NCBI GenBank assembly: GCA_027214255.1
Contig: JAPWHL010000018.1
Location: forward strand, 1 to 64,000
Direction of reading: 5' to 3'
DNA length: 64,000 nucleotides
Source of the DNA: Roseovarius aestuarii
GTDB taxonomy: Bacteria; Pseudomonadota; Alphaproteobacteria; Rhodobacterales; Rhodobacteraceae
Part shown: positions 29,701-37,883 of the stretch, in pieces
Layout of the letters: each line of letters starts with the position of its first letter
Numbering within the stretch: position 1 is the stretch's first letter
Made by a program: the position numbers and the translations under genes
Notes under the pieces: generated by a model
Told to the model about the DNA's origin: nothing
What the model saw: the letters and a program-made list of their open reading frames with translations, nothing else
The model's database searches: none

Positions 29701-29974
29701 CCCCGATCAACCGGATCAGAATCCCCTTGGCCCCAGTCAGTGTCGTCTCGACGTAATTGTCCACCGATGCGGGGTGACGCAACGCCACAAGATTACACAG
29801 CCGTAAGGTTGGCAGATCACCCTGCGGCCCGCCGCCCCTGTGCCACCCTGCCGCAAACGCACCGAGATCGCTGTCAGAAAAAGATAACACGACGAGATCC
29901 GCAGGCGTCTGGCCGGGATCATACGGAGCGTCCGTATCCTCCAATCCATGACTCTCGCGGAAAACAACGTGCAT
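26714..29974 (-). CDS. cobN: Cobaltochelatase large subunit
   Basis: 1086 aa, the usual CobN length is about 1100-1250. It inserts cobalt into hydrogenobyrinic a,c-diamide with the CobS and CobT AAA/VWA partners, which are not in this window. It starts MHVVFRESHGLED and has HIGAHGTLEWLPGKSVALSE and NLYSVDPRAVPSR in the catalytic region, as in Mg-chelatase H. The start at 29974 is the first Met fitting the family; an upstream extension to 30055 lies in cobW. Confidence 0.96.
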   Translation of the reverse strand: MHVVFRESHGLEDTDAPYDPGQTPADLVVLSFSDSDLGAFAAGWHRGGGPQGDLPTLRLCNLVALRHPASVDNYVETTLTGAKGILIRLIGGENYWPYGVMQVQDFARRHNIALAILPADGREDPGLDAHSTLPVSTLRRLSHLCDTGGAVAAQAALAQLALAAGFYAGPVLGAKTVPECGFYDPETGAIPFVDVTKAAGAGGDVVVVTFYRSYLMAADTAPVDALLDALRARGFNAVGVFVPSLKADSARVFLDDALARLAPVAIVNATAFSGRGEDGATPLDAVGCPVFQVALSTAQRKDWATSERGLSPADLVMHVVMPEVDGRIFAGVVSFKAPDKKDPDLEFSRFAHCADEVRIGVVADRVLAWHRLAKTPVTQRKLVLILSTYPGRSDQLAHAVGLDALASVEDMLNTLGDAGYAVQRSAGFGRALADETIPWSLDDYRSALAALPQQLRDDLDRVWGRAEDDPLVRDGAFQFAARTCGNALVALQPERGAVDARDSDYHDLARVPRHSYVAFYLWLRAQGHHALVHIGAHGTLEWLPGKSVALSEQCWPETLIGSMPVVYPFIVNDPGEAAQAKRRIGAVTLGHLPPPMKEAVVPDGLLRLEGLLDEYSSADGLDVARRDRLIGMIRSEAQAAGVEADLGIDHAASAAEAMTRIDRYVCDIKESQYGDGLHVFGAGEGENQGLLAALDGRRVPAGPSGSPYRGRADVLPTGRNLYSVDPRAVPSRAAHAQGVKLAEELLRRHLQDKGDWPKGLVIDLWGSATMRTAGEEVAMAMHLAGLAPTWNEGSDRVSGFEVVPLALLDRPRIDVTLRVSGLFRDIFPTLAQVFEAGAAALSLRNEAADMNPYLSRTPRVFGPKPGLYGVNIESVLQDYSDAGRDAAGQAWLTGSEWAIDVNGTAHRDRAALEAQLHKADGFAHVQDLMESDLLLASDYASHEGGFAAAMAHLGAAQPAMYHVDHTRAGTPRARTIPEEIARVVRARAANPDWASGMMRHGFRGAAEVAATLDNLAAFAHLTREVPAHLIDLYYDATLGRDDLVDFMATENPAALEAMRNRFAALRDAGLWVTRRNSITAALDGMQ

Positions 29975-29978
29975 GAGG

Positions 29979-31013
29979 TCAGGCCCCCAACAACGTACGG
30001 ATTTTGTCGCCGTCGATGTGATCATGTTCCGCAATGACAACCAAGTGGCCCGCACGCTGTCCTGCGCCCCAAGGTCGGTCGAACTGGTGCCGCACGCGTG
30101 CGCCCACCGCCTGCACCAGCAGACGCATCGGCTTGCCCGTTACCGCAACATAGCCTTTGACCCGCAAAATGTGCTGTTCATTTGCCAGCCGCTCGATTGC
30201 AGAGATCAACGCATCCACATCATCAATTTCAGGCATCGCCACCACGACGGTTTCAAAATCATCATGTTCGTGGTCATCCGCCCCGTCATGATGCGACGGG
30301 CGCGCGGCCAGATCATCTTCGGCAGCAGCGTTCAGGCCCAATATGACCTTGGGATCAATCACGCCTTCGCTCATCTCGAGAATTGGTATTTTCCTTGGGC
30401 TCTCGGCCTCAATCACCTTGCGCGCCGCAGCAAGCCCATCGGCACCGGCCAAATCTGCCTTGGACATCAGAATGATATCCGCACATGAGATTTGATCCTC
30501 GAAAACCTCGGAAAGGGGCGTTTCATGGTCGAGACTGTCATCCGCCAGACGCTGGGCATCCACCGCAGCCACATCAGCGGCAAACCGGCCCGCCGCTACG
30601 GCCTCGGCATCGGCCAGCGCAATCACCCCGTCAACTGTGATCTTGGATCGGATCGCAGGCCAGTCAAACGCCTTCAGCAAAGGTTTTGGCAAGGCCAGCC
30701 CCGAGGTTTCGATCAGAATGTGATCAGGACGCACAGGCATCGCCATCAGCGCCTCAATCGTGGGAATGAAATCATCGGCCACGGTGCAACAAATACACCC
30801 ATTGGCAAGCTCTACGATGTTTTCCGCCGGGCAATCCTCGTCTGCGCAGGATTTCAAAATGTCACCATCCACGCCTACGGTGCCAAACTCATTCACCAGC
30901 ACAGCAAGGCGACGTCCCTTTGAATGTGTCATCAAATGGCGGATCAACGTGGTTTTACCAGATCCCAGAAAGCCGGTGATCACAGTAACGGGAATTTTGG
31001 CTAGATCAGTCAT
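29979..31013 (-). CDS. cobW: CobW, COG0523 GTPase / metallochaperone
   Basis: 344 aa G3E-family GTPase proposed to deliver Co2+ to the chelatase. P-loop GFLGSGKTTLIRHL, the metal-binding CxCC motif in ELANGCICCTVADDF, and the guanine specificity motif SKAD (MSKADLAG) are visible. An internal His/Asp-rich stretch (HHDGADDHEHDD) can bind metal. The C-terminal CobW_C domain is present. It overlaps the preceding DUF1636 gene by ATGA and sits 4 bp before cobN. Confidence 0.95.
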   Translation of the reverse strand: MTDLAKIPVTVITGFLGSGKTTLIRHLMTHSKGRRLAVLVNEFGTVGVDGDILKSCADEDCPAENIVELANGCICCTVADDFIPTIEALMAMPVRPDHILIETSGLALPKPLLKAFDWPAIRSKITVDGVIALADAEAVAAGRFAADVAAVDAQRLADDSLDHETPLSEVFEDQISCADIILMSKADLAGADGLAAARKVIEAESPRKIPILEMSEGVIDPKVILGLNAAAEDDLAARPSHHDGADDHEHDDFETVVVAMPEIDDVDALISAIERLANEQHILRVKGYVAVTGKPMRLLVQAVGARVRHQFDRPWGAGQRAGHLVVIAEHDHIDGDKIRTLLGA

Positions 31014-31372
31014 GTTGGCAGCTCCATAGGGGGGATACGGGCAAGGCTTTGCTTGCGGAAAATCACCGGACGCTCGCGCCATGGCACAAGCCCGTCAGCG
31101 GTCGCAGCATAGGCGGCAGCCCCCGCAAGGATGTCCGCACAATCGGTGTCTTTCAGGCGGCCATAGACATAAGTCCATTTTCCCGGCGCAGACAGCGCAA
31201 CAGACGCTCCTTGGGAACAGGCCGACAGGCATTCAACAGGCACGATTTGTACGCCTTCGGGCGCGCCGGCCTCGGTCAATGCCGCATGCAGCAATGCGCC
31301 CGGTCGTGGCGCGCCTTCTTCCAGCACTTCACCCGCGCGGCAGGTTGTGCAGACATGCAAGGTTACGGTCAT
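31010..31372 (-). CDS. DUF1636 family protein, cysteine-rich (cobW-adjacent copy 2)
   Basis: 120 aa, paralogous to the protein at 18078-18392: LHVCTTCRAGE, then VPVECLSACSQGASVAL and a GKWTYVYGRL strand. The four cysteines suggest a thioredoxin-like 2Fe-2S ferredoxin or a metal carrier. The ATG at 31372 has aaggagag upstream; a longer frame to 31399 lacks one. It is translationally coupled to cobW. Confidence 0.86.
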   Translation of the reverse strand: MTVTLHVCTTCRAGEVLEEGAPRPGALLHAALTEAGAPEGVQIVPVECLSACSQGASVALSAPGKWTYVYGRLKDTDCADILAGAAAYAATADGLVPWRERPVIFRKQSLARIPPMELPT

Positions 31373-31441
31373 TGGCAAGCTCTCCTTTTGGTGTTTCAAG
31401 GGCCCACACGAGGCCCCTAGTTTGTCATCAGACCACGGTGA

Positions 31442-31930
31442 TCATTCGACAATCAGTGTCGAACTGGCGGAAATGGGCTGACCAGACACCGCAAGCGGGC
31501 TGTGCATGTTGCTGTTCAGGGTAACTTTCACGGTTACCTCGCCCTTGGGCAGGTCCGGGATGTGCATCCATTCGCCGTATAGACGCCCCAGTTTTTCATT
31601 GTTGATGAAGACATGGGCATGCCCTTGGCCCCGCGCGTCCTCAAGACCCGCAGCTTCTGGTGCGAAGGCAAAATTCTTGGTCAGAACATGCAGGTTATAT
31701 CCGTCCATCGGGTCGGGTGTCAGCTCTACCGCGATCTGAGGCGCATTCAGCGCGGGCACTTCAAGTGCCGTGCTGTGCGCCATGTCATGCCCTGCATGCG
31801 CGCTGCCATGGGCCATTGGATCCGAATGATCATGGCCATCAAAAGTGATCCCATTGCCCGCAGCCAAGGTGAAACCAATGCCACCCCCAAATACGAGCCC
31901 GATGGCGAACAATCCTAGCGCCTTACCCAT
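31442..31930 (-). CDS. His-rich exported protein of the cobalt-uptake operon
   Basis: 162 aa, not assigned to a named family. A single N-terminal hydrophobic segment (LGLFAIGLVFGGGIGFTLAAG) looks like a signal anchor. A His/Asp/Met-rich stretch follows (HDHSDPMAHGSAHAGHDMAH). The rest is beta-rich with FAFAPE, HAHVFINNEKLGRLY and a C-terminal LIVE. It overlaps the end of cbtA by 8 bp. Periplasmic capture of cobalt for CbtAB is a reasonable inference. Confidence 0.75.
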   Translation of the reverse strand: MGKALGLFAIGLVFGGGIGFTLAAGNGITFDGHDHSDPMAHGSAHAGHDMAHSTALEVPALNAPQIAVELTPDPMDGYNLHVLTKNFAFAPEAAGLEDARGQGHAHVFINNEKLGRLYGEWMHIPDLPKGEVTVKVTLNSNMHSPLAVSGQPISASSTLIVE

Positions 31931-32603
31931 GCGCAGCCTCACGTTTCCAGAAGAATCCAGCAAAGGCGCCCAACAGAACCCACGCCGCCAACCCAACGCC
32001 TAGCGCGCGCGCCGCGAACAATGCAGCGATTTCGGGCGGCACTGGGCCACTAAAGCTGTCCGGTTCAGGCGCACCGATCACGTGAGGGGCTACCAACAAC
32101 ACCGCAGCCAGCGCCCAGAACGCCCAATGACGCGAAAAGGCAATCATCCAAAGCGCGACCACCGCCGCCCCGACCGCAGCGAACCACCAAACCTGCCGCG
32201 CGCCAACATCCGCGGCTGCGACACCCGGCACCTCGGGTGCCAGCGTGAAACCGGGCGCTAGGTGAAACGCCACAAAGCCTGCCACCCCCCAGATCAATCC
32301 CGTACGCCCGTCAATGCGCGCCCCGCGATCCTGCGCCAACGACATCAAAGCCAGAAGAATCAGCGCATAGCCCGTATAGATCAGCATCGTGAAAATCAGA
32401 CTCAGCCCGTCACGAACCAGGTCAAACCCCGGCAAAACAGGGTGCGCCGATACAGGATCGGCCCCGAAATGAATCAGGTCTCCGCCTTCGTAAAGTTCGG
32501 CGTGCAACAAAACAGGCTGCACGAATGCCAACTGTAGCAGACCGGCAATCAAGCCTGCTACAGCACCAGCGAACAACGCGCTGGTTAACAATTTAGAAAT
32601 CAT
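31923..32603 (-). CDS. cbtA: CbtA, cobalt transporter membrane subunit
   Basis: 226 aa with about five membrane segments. It begins LLTSALFAGAVAGLIAGLLQLAFVQPVLLHAELYEGG, characteristic of CbtA. Segments at residues 60-85, 100-120, 140-160 and 180-215 follow. CbtA and CbtB form a B12-regulated cobalt uptake system in proteobacteria lacking CbiMNQO. It starts 3 bp after cbtB. Confidence 0.93.
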   Translation of the reverse strand: MISKLLTSALFAGAVAGLIAGLLQLAFVQPVLLHAELYEGGDLIHFGADPVSAHPVLPGFDLVRDGLSLIFTMLIYTGYALILLALMSLAQDRGARIDGRTGLIWGVAGFVAFHLAPGFTLAPEVPGVAAADVGARQVWWFAAVGAAVVALWMIAFSRHWAFWALAAVLLVAPHVIGAPEPDSFSGPVPPEIAALFAARALGVGLAAWVLLGAFAGFFWKREAAHG

Positions 32604-32606
32604 GCG

Positions 32607-32789
32607 TTAGTGGCAGGGAAAGCCAGTGGCGTGACGCACATCATGTGCCGCATCATGCAGCGTCGATGCCTGCACATGGCCTGTCAGCGTAATAAGTGCC
32701 ACCCCCATGATTGCAACGAAAAGCGCGGGAACGAATTGCGCGCGCGACAGGTTGCGGGATAGGCCTTGAGCCTCAGTTTGTACTGTCAT
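32607..32789 (-). CDS. cbtB: CbtB, small cobalt transporter subunit
   Basis: 60 aa with one membrane segment (FVPALFVAIMGVALITLTGHV) and a His-rich C-terminus (HDAAHDVRHATGFPCH), the CbtB hallmark for cobalt binding. The ATG at 32789 has a caggag site about seven bases upstream, just after the riboswitch. It is the first gene of the whole cobalamin operon. Confidence 0.92.
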   Translation of the reverse strand: MTVQTEAQGLSRNLSRAQFVPALFVAIMGVALITLTGHVQASTLHDAAHDVRHATGFPCH

Positions 32790-32837
32790 TTCATGTCTCC
32801 TGACCGTCACACCCGACGGCTTCGTGTTTCATTCATG

Positions 32838-33003
32838 CTTGGCAGGTCTCCTGGCTGGCGGATCGCGGCCATTTGCCCGCCTTCCCAACCGCACCCATGT
32901 TTCGGGTTTGGCAAGTGGCATGAGGGGCAACGGCTCACCGCTTACAGTCGCGGGGGCGGCTTCAGTTTCGGGCAAATGCCCTTAGTGAATTCCCTATTAG
33001 GTC
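32838..33003 (-). promoter_or_regulatory. Cobalamin (AdoCbl) riboswitch
   Basis: On the minus strand, 5' to 3', I see GCCGCCCCCGCGACTGTAAG followed by CGGTGAGC, then the ATGCCACTTGCC core, and the B12 box AGCCAGGAGACCTGCC at about 32841-32856. These are the conserved blocks of the class I cobalamin riboswitch. The 3' end lies about 50 bases from the cbtB start, so it can sequester that ribosome site and repress cobalt uptake and corrin synthesis when AdoCbl is plentiful. The promoter should lie in 33004-33233, where I see no gene. Confidence 0.95.
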
Positions 33004-33233
33004 CCACACATTTCTGTGCTTCTCGGAACACCAAGCCCTATCATGTAATCAACTTATCCATCATTGCGCAAGGCGTTTCAGGCCCTGATGGCCGAGACGA
33101 ACAAACACAGCGACACTCTGCCAGAAATTGGGCACCAAAACGTCTTCGCCCTCTCCTATCCGTTTTGTGGCGGATGCAAAGCCCCGGCAGCGGTTCCAAA
33201 ATTTTTCGAATCGTGTCGGGCGTCGTCAGGTTA

Positions 33234-33962
33234 TCAAGGGTCTCCTGCCGCCCATCGCACTGGCGCGGCTGTTCTAAATCCTGCCTCTGCAAACGAAACG
33301 ATCCGCTCCAGCGTGGGCTCAAACTGCGAAATATCACATAGCCCCTCTGAAATCCGCTCAAGGCGTTTCAAATCGGTGATCGTGTAATGCAGCGCGCCCA
33401 GCGTAAAATGCAAACGCCAGAGAATTTCATCCTCGCCCAACTCGGGCAGGACGCGCAAAAAATAGGGAATGAAGCGGCGCAAATGGCCCACGTCATTATA
33501 AAAAATCTCATGTAGCGGAGATGAGTGATCCAGCCGCGAACGGGTCAAGAACTGGATAAACAGCCCCCGCCCGCCGGTATCAAAAGACCAACGGATGCCG
33601 GGGCGCAACAGCGCGGTCAGCACCTCGCGCAGGGGCACAACGCCGCCATTGGCCCGTTTATCCGCAGCCTCCAACAATTGCGCGCGCTCGCGGTTCAGGT
33701 CGCGCGCCCGTCGCAAAAATACAGCCTTGAACAGCCCTTCTTTGCTACCGAAATGGTAGTTGACTGCGGCCAGACCAACCCCCGCCTCGGCCGTGATCTC
33801 TCGCATCGACACGGTGGAATAGCTACGATGCGCAAAGAGGCTTTCGGCACCCTCGATGATCCGGTTACGGGTCTCTTTTGTGCGGGCTTGCCCGGTATCG
33901 GACATCTTCAGATCGCGCCCAAGCGCTTCCAAATCGAGGTTATCGGACGACGGCTTGGTCAT
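33234..33962 (-). CDS. TetR-family transcriptional regulator
   Basis: 242 aa. The helix-turn-helix domain is at residues 25-80 (TRNRIIEGAESLFAHRSYST to GVGLAAVNYHFGSKEGLFKAVF), followed by a helical ligand domain. The ATG at 33962 is preceded by gaggtgat, which includes the stop of the acyl-CoA synthetase gene, so both are co-translated. It likely governs the divergent importer and beta-oxidation-type operon and senses an acyl-CoA or the free acid. Confidence 0.88.
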   Translation of the reverse strand: MTKPSSDNLDLEALGRDLKMSDTGQARTKETRNRIIEGAESLFAHRSYSTVSMREITAEAGVGLAAVNYHFGSKEGLFKAVFLRRARDLNRERAQLLEAADKRANGGVVPLREVLTALLRPGIRWSFDTGGRGLFIQFLTRSRLDHSSPLHEIFYNDVGHLRRFIPYFLRVLPELGEDEILWRLHFTLGALHYTITDLKRLERISEGLCDISQFEPTLERIVSFAEAGFRTAAPVRWAAGDP

Positions 33963-33963
33963 A

Positions 33964-35616
33964 TCACCTCTTAAGCGGCTCAAGGTTGCGCGCGGCCTCG
34001 ACCAGAGGCGCCTTCATCATCTTGCCGTTTGCATTGCGCGGCAATGCGTCGGTCGAGATCCTGTAATAGTCCGGTTGCTTGTAGTCCGACAAGTTTTTCG
34101 CGGCATGCGCACGCAAGGTATCCTCGTCGGTGCTGGCATCACGAACGGTCACATAAAGACATACACGCTCGCCCATGACAGGATCGGGCACAGGAACGGC
34201 GGCGCATTCAACCACTCCGGCATGCGCGATCATCACATTTTCCAACTCGGCGCTGAACACTTTGTAACCAGCCCGGTTAATCATGTCTTTCTTGCGATCA
34301 TGGATAAACAGGTATCCTTCGGAATCCATGCTGACAACGTCACCCGTCCGCCAGAACCCGTCGATAAAGTTCTGAGCCGTCTGTTCCGGCGCATCCCAAT
34401 ACCCTTTGACAATCATCGGGCCGCGCACCCACAGCTCCCCTATGCCACCCGGCGTCACCTCTATGCCGTCATCGTCCATGATCACGGCCTCGCCACACTC
34501 GACCAGCAAGCCGATGCTGGCGGGGCGGTCGGCACTTGCCCATGCAGGCATGATCGAGACCGGCGATGTTGTTTCCGTGGCCCCATAGGCATTGATCAAA
34601 CGCAGCTCGGGCAGCGCCTGACCCAAACGGGTCACGATGGCAGGCGGCATGATACCGCCACCGTAGATACCGGTGCGCCAATGGCTCAATTTGTTGGCGT
34701 CAAAATCGTCGTGCATCAAAATAAGCTGATAGATCGAGGGCACAAATACGGTAAAGGTGATCCGCTCGCGCTCAAGCACGTCCAGAACAGTTGCCGTCTT
34801 GTAGTCGCGCAGGATCACCGTCGCGCCAGCAACACTTAGCATGTTGGTATAAAGCGCCATGAACCCTGAAATATGCGCACCCGGAATCGCCAGAAGGCCA
34901 CGCTGCCCCGGCTTCAAATCAATGCCATAGGCGTAATGCTGGGCCGAGTGGATGATATTGATGTTGGCGATACAGGCCCCCTTAGGTTTGCCCGTGGTGC
35001 CCGACGTGTAAAACAGAAAAATCGTGTCATCTTCACCGCCCACAGGGGCGATGTCTGTTGCGGGAGCGTCCAGCAGGGCCGCGAACGGCATCATCCCGAC
35101 AGCTTCGCCCTCGGACCATACCGCGCGAACCGATGGGCATTCCGCCAGCGCGGGCAGACGATCATGAACCGCAGCCTCGGTGATTAGCGCGGCTGCACGA
35201 CAATGATTTAGAATATAGGCTGTCTCTGGCGGGCTCATCTTGACACTCATCGGCACGGCGATGGCCCCGGCGCGCACCGCACCCATCAGCGCCAGAAAGA
35301 ATGATATGCCGTTGCCCAACATCAGGCCCACACGCTCGCCGGGTTCAATCCCGGCTGCCCGCAGCCCGTTCGCCACCCGCGTCACACGCTGGTCATATTG
35401 CGCATAGGACAACCGGACATCGCCGAAAACCAGTGCTTCGCTGTCAGGCGCTTTGCGCGCGGCACGGCGCAACAGATCATCGAACCGTTCCGGCCGCTTG
35501 GCATAACAGCGAAACACCCTGTCATCAAAATGCCGTTCGACCCTGGTCGGGTTCACATCATCGCCAACGACAAAACGCGTGCCATCGATCCGGGGGGCAT
35601 AAATATCATCCGTCAT
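33964..35616 (-). CDS. AMP-forming acyl-CoA synthetase
   Basis: 550 aa ANL-superfamily ligase that activates a carboxylic acid to its CoA thioester. ATP motif FLFYTSGTTGKPKGA, YGATETTS, and the hinge region DVVSMDSEGYLFIHDRKKDMINRAGYKV are intact. The C-terminal catalytic Lys lies in LPRNANGKMMK. It follows the SDR by 16 bp. With the LIV importer, ACAD and kinase it forms one catabolic set; the substrate is probably a hydroxy or branched acid. Confidence 0.92.
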   Translation of the reverse strand: MTDDIYAPRIDGTRFVVGDDVNPTRVERHFDDRVFRCYAKRPERFDDLLRRAARKAPDSEALVFGDVRLSYAQYDQRVTRVANGLRAAGIEPGERVGLMLGNGISFFLALMGAVRAGAIAVPMSVKMSPPETAYILNHCRAAALITEAAVHDRLPALAECPSVRAVWSEGEAVGMMPFAALLDAPATDIAPVGGEDDTIFLFYTSGTTGKPKGACIANINIIHSAQHYAYGIDLKPGQRGLLAIPGAHISGFMALYTNMLSVAGATVILRDYKTATVLDVLERERITFTVFVPSIYQLILMHDDFDANKLSHWRTGIYGGGIMPPAIVTRLGQALPELRLINAYGATETTSPVSIMPAWASADRPASIGLLVECGEAVIMDDDGIEVTPGGIGELWVRGPMIVKGYWDAPEQTAQNFIDGFWRTGDVVSMDSEGYLFIHDRKKDMINRAGYKVFSAELENVMIAHAGVVECAAVPVPDPVMGERVCLYVTVRDASTDEDTLRAHAAKNLSDYKQPDYYRISTDALPRNANGKMMKAPLVEAARNLEPLKR

Positions 35617-35632
35617 TTTTGCATCCTACCAT

Positions 35633-36424
35633 TCAGCGCGGGGGCAGACGAATTCCGCCATCCAAACGGATGACTTCGCCGTTCAACATTCGGTTGGAAA
35701 CAATCGCGGATACCAATGCTGCATATTCATGTCCTTCGCCCAATCTATCAGGAAATGGCGGGCGCAACGCGGTCACAACATCCCGTGCCCGCTCGGTCAT
35801 GCCGTTGACCATCGGCGTCGAAAACACGCCCGGCGCAATCGCCATAACCCGAATGCCGTATTTTCCCAACTCGCGCGCCAACGGCAGTGTCATTGCCGCC
35901 ACAGCCCCCTTGGAGGCCGAATAGGCAGGTTGCCCGACCATCCCATCAAAGGCCGCGACCGAGCTGGTATTGACGATCACGCCGTGCTGATTGTCGACGC
36001 CGCCCGGTGCCTGCTGCATCTGAAGTGCGGCAAGTCGAACAAAGTTGAACGTTCCTGTCACGTTCACCTCCAGGACCTGACGAAACACATCCAACGAAAG
36101 CGGCCCGTCCGAACGTAATGTGGCACCGGGGGAGGCAATGCCTGCGCAGTTGACCAAAACGCGCACCGGACCGACTTGGGCCAAATGATCGGCAAACACG
36201 GCCTCGGCTCCTTCGGCATCGGCCACATTGCAGGCCGTCGTTCGAATGCGCCCATCGCTGCGGTCTGCAAATGCTGCCGTTAACGCCGCATCATCCAGAT
36301 CAACGGCTGTTACCACATAGCCTTCGTCAGCCAGACGATTCGCCGTCGCATATCCCAGCCCCGACGCCGCCCCGGTGACTATTGCAGACGCCACGCCACC
36401 CCAAAATTCGTACGACCGTTCCAA
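35633..36424 (-). CDS. Short-chain dehydrogenase (3-hydroxyacyl-CoA dehydrogenase type)
   Basis: 263 aa, Rossmann fold with SAIVTGAASGLGYATA, NCAG, catalytic Ser in VIVNTSSVAAF and YSASK for Tyr/Lys. It resembles type II 3-hydroxyacyl-CoA dehydrogenases. There is no ATG in frame near the start; the TTG at 36424 is preceded by gggaggg at about nine bases, which I take as the start. It is divergent from the binding-protein gene of the second importer. Confidence 0.88.
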   Translation of the reverse strand: MERSYEFWGGVASAIVTGAASGLGYATANRLADEGYVVTAVDLDDAALTAAFADRSDGRIRTTACNVADAEGAEAVFADHLAQVGPVRVLVNCAGIASPGATLRSDGPLSLDVFRQVLEVNVTGTFNFVRLAALQMQQAPGGVDNQHGVIVNTSSVAAFDGMVGQPAYSASKGAVAAMTLPLARELGKYGIRVMAIAPGVFSTPMVNGMTERARDVVTALRPPFPDRLGEGHEYAALVSAIVSNRMLNGEVIRLDGGIRLPPR

Positions 36425-36589
36425 TATTTCATCCCTCCCAAGATGTATTTCCGCCTTTCAGGCAGTAAAGTTACACCGCCAGCAAGGATTGCTTTGCATA
36501 TATTTCAACATTTAGCTCCAAATTCAATGAATAACTTGAACGGTTGTTCCATATTTGCTAGCACTGACGGAATATTCAGGGAGGATATC

Positions 36590-37825
36590 ATGACTTTGAA
36601 ATCAATCTTGGCGGCCACGGTCGCCACCGGGCTACTGTCTTCTGCGGCCATAGCGGACACGATCCGCATCGCGCATATCGATCCATTTTCGGGCGCATTT
36701 TCCAATGTGGGCGCCGTCAACGGCAAACACGTTCAGTTCGGCGCCGACGTAGTGAATGGCGCGGGGGGCGTCTTGGACGGTGACACGCTGGAAATCGTGC
36801 GTTTCGACAACAAGCTAAGCGCGCAGGAGACCGTGATCGCCTTTCAGGAAGCGCTGGATCAAGGCATTCGCATCATCACGCAAGCCACCAGCAGCGGTGT
36901 CGCACTGGCACTTGCCGACGCCGTACAGAAGTACAACCGCCGCAACCCCGACGATCCGGTGCTTTATCTGAACTATGGCTCTGCCGATCCGTCTTTGACC
37001 CGTGACAAATGCGACTACTTCATGTTCCGGTTCGAGGCTCATTCAGGCATGAAACAGGCCGCCGCGACCGATCTAATCGCCCAAGATGACAGCATCAAGA
37101 AGGTGTACATCATCGGTCAGGATTATGGCCACGGTCACGAAGTCAGCCGCTACACCAAGGAAATGCTGGCGGAAAAACGCCCTGACATCGAAATCGTCGG
37201 GGACGAATTCCACCCCTTTGGCTCGGTCAAGGACTTTACACCCTACGTCGCCAAGATCCTGTCTTCGGGTGCCGATGCGGTTGTAACCGGCAACTTTGGT
37301 TCGGACCTCACTCTGCTGATCAAGGCCGCCAACAGCGCGGGTCTGAGCGCCAAGTTCTTTACCCAATACGCGGGCACCTTCGGCACACCGACCGCGATTG
37401 GCGATGCGGGCAAAGGTCGTGTTTACGACGCCGCCCCTTGGCATCCTGACGTACCGGTCGAGCAAAACAACGAAGCCAGCGCCCAAATGGCAAAGGACTT
37501 CGAGACCAAGTACGATAGCGATCTCTATTATGTGCAGATCGTCGTGCAGATGCAGATGCTGGGCGAGGCAATCAACGCCGCCGGATCAGCCGAGCCTGCT
37601 GCCGTCGCTGCCGCGCTGGAAAACATGAGCTTCGATGGGCCTACCGGTCCAATGCAGATGCGCGCTTCGGATCACCAGCTGTTTCACCCGCTGTTCGTGT
37701 CTGTCTTTACTGACGACGGGATCACCAATGATTCCGAAGACACCGGTCTGGGTTGGAAAACTCTGCTGAAGGTCGACGCCGATCAGGTAAGCGACGATTC
37801 GACTTGTCAGGTCGAAAAGCCGTAA
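36590..37825 (+). CDS. LIV-type ABC substrate-binding protein (second importer)
   Basis: 411 aa periplasmic protein with a signal peptide (MTLKSILAATVATGLLSSAA, cleavage likely after AIA). The mature start is DTIRIAHIDPFSGAFSNVGA. The ATG at 36590 has agggagg upstream; the longer frame from 36443 is non-coding leader. It is first in the operon, and a strong hairpin separates it from livH. Only one Cys (in KCDYFMF) lies in its first half. Ligand unknown, probably the acid handled by the neighbouring CoA ligase. Confidence 0.9.
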   Translation: MTLKSILAATVATGLLSSAAIADTIRIAHIDPFSGAFSNVGAVNGKHVQFGADVVNGAGGVLDGDTLEIVRFDNKLSAQETVIAFQEALDQGIRIITQATSSGVALALADAVQKYNRRNPDDPVLYLNYGSADPSLTRDKCDYFMFRFEAHSGMKQAAATDLIAQDDSIKKVYIIGQDYGHGHEVSRYTKEMLAEKRPDIEIVGDEFHPFGSVKDFTPYVAKILSSGADAVVTGNFGSDLTLLIKAANSAGLSAKFFTQYAGTFGTPTAIGDAGKGRVYDAAPWHPDVPVEQNNEASAQMAKDFETKYDSDLYYVQIVVQMQMLGEAINAAGSAEPAAVAAALENMSFDGPTGPMQMRASDHQLFHPLFVSVFTDDGITNDSEDTGLGWKTLLKVDADQVSDDSTCQVEKP

Positions 37826-37834
37826 TCCGACTCC

Positions 37835-37858
37835 CGCCCCCGGAGCACTCCGGGGGCG
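37835..37858 (+). terminator. GC-rich hairpin between livK and livH (partial terminator)
   Basis: Perfect 11-bp inverted repeat CGCCCCCGGAG / CTCCGGGGGCG with a two-base spacer, ten bases after the binding-protein stop and followed by TTCCTT. The tract is too weak for full termination. It fits a stabilising or attenuating hairpin that gives the binding protein more transcript than the membrane and ATPase subunits. Confidence 0.75.
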
Positions 37859-37883
37859 TTCCTTGTCATGACGGGAGGCGTGC

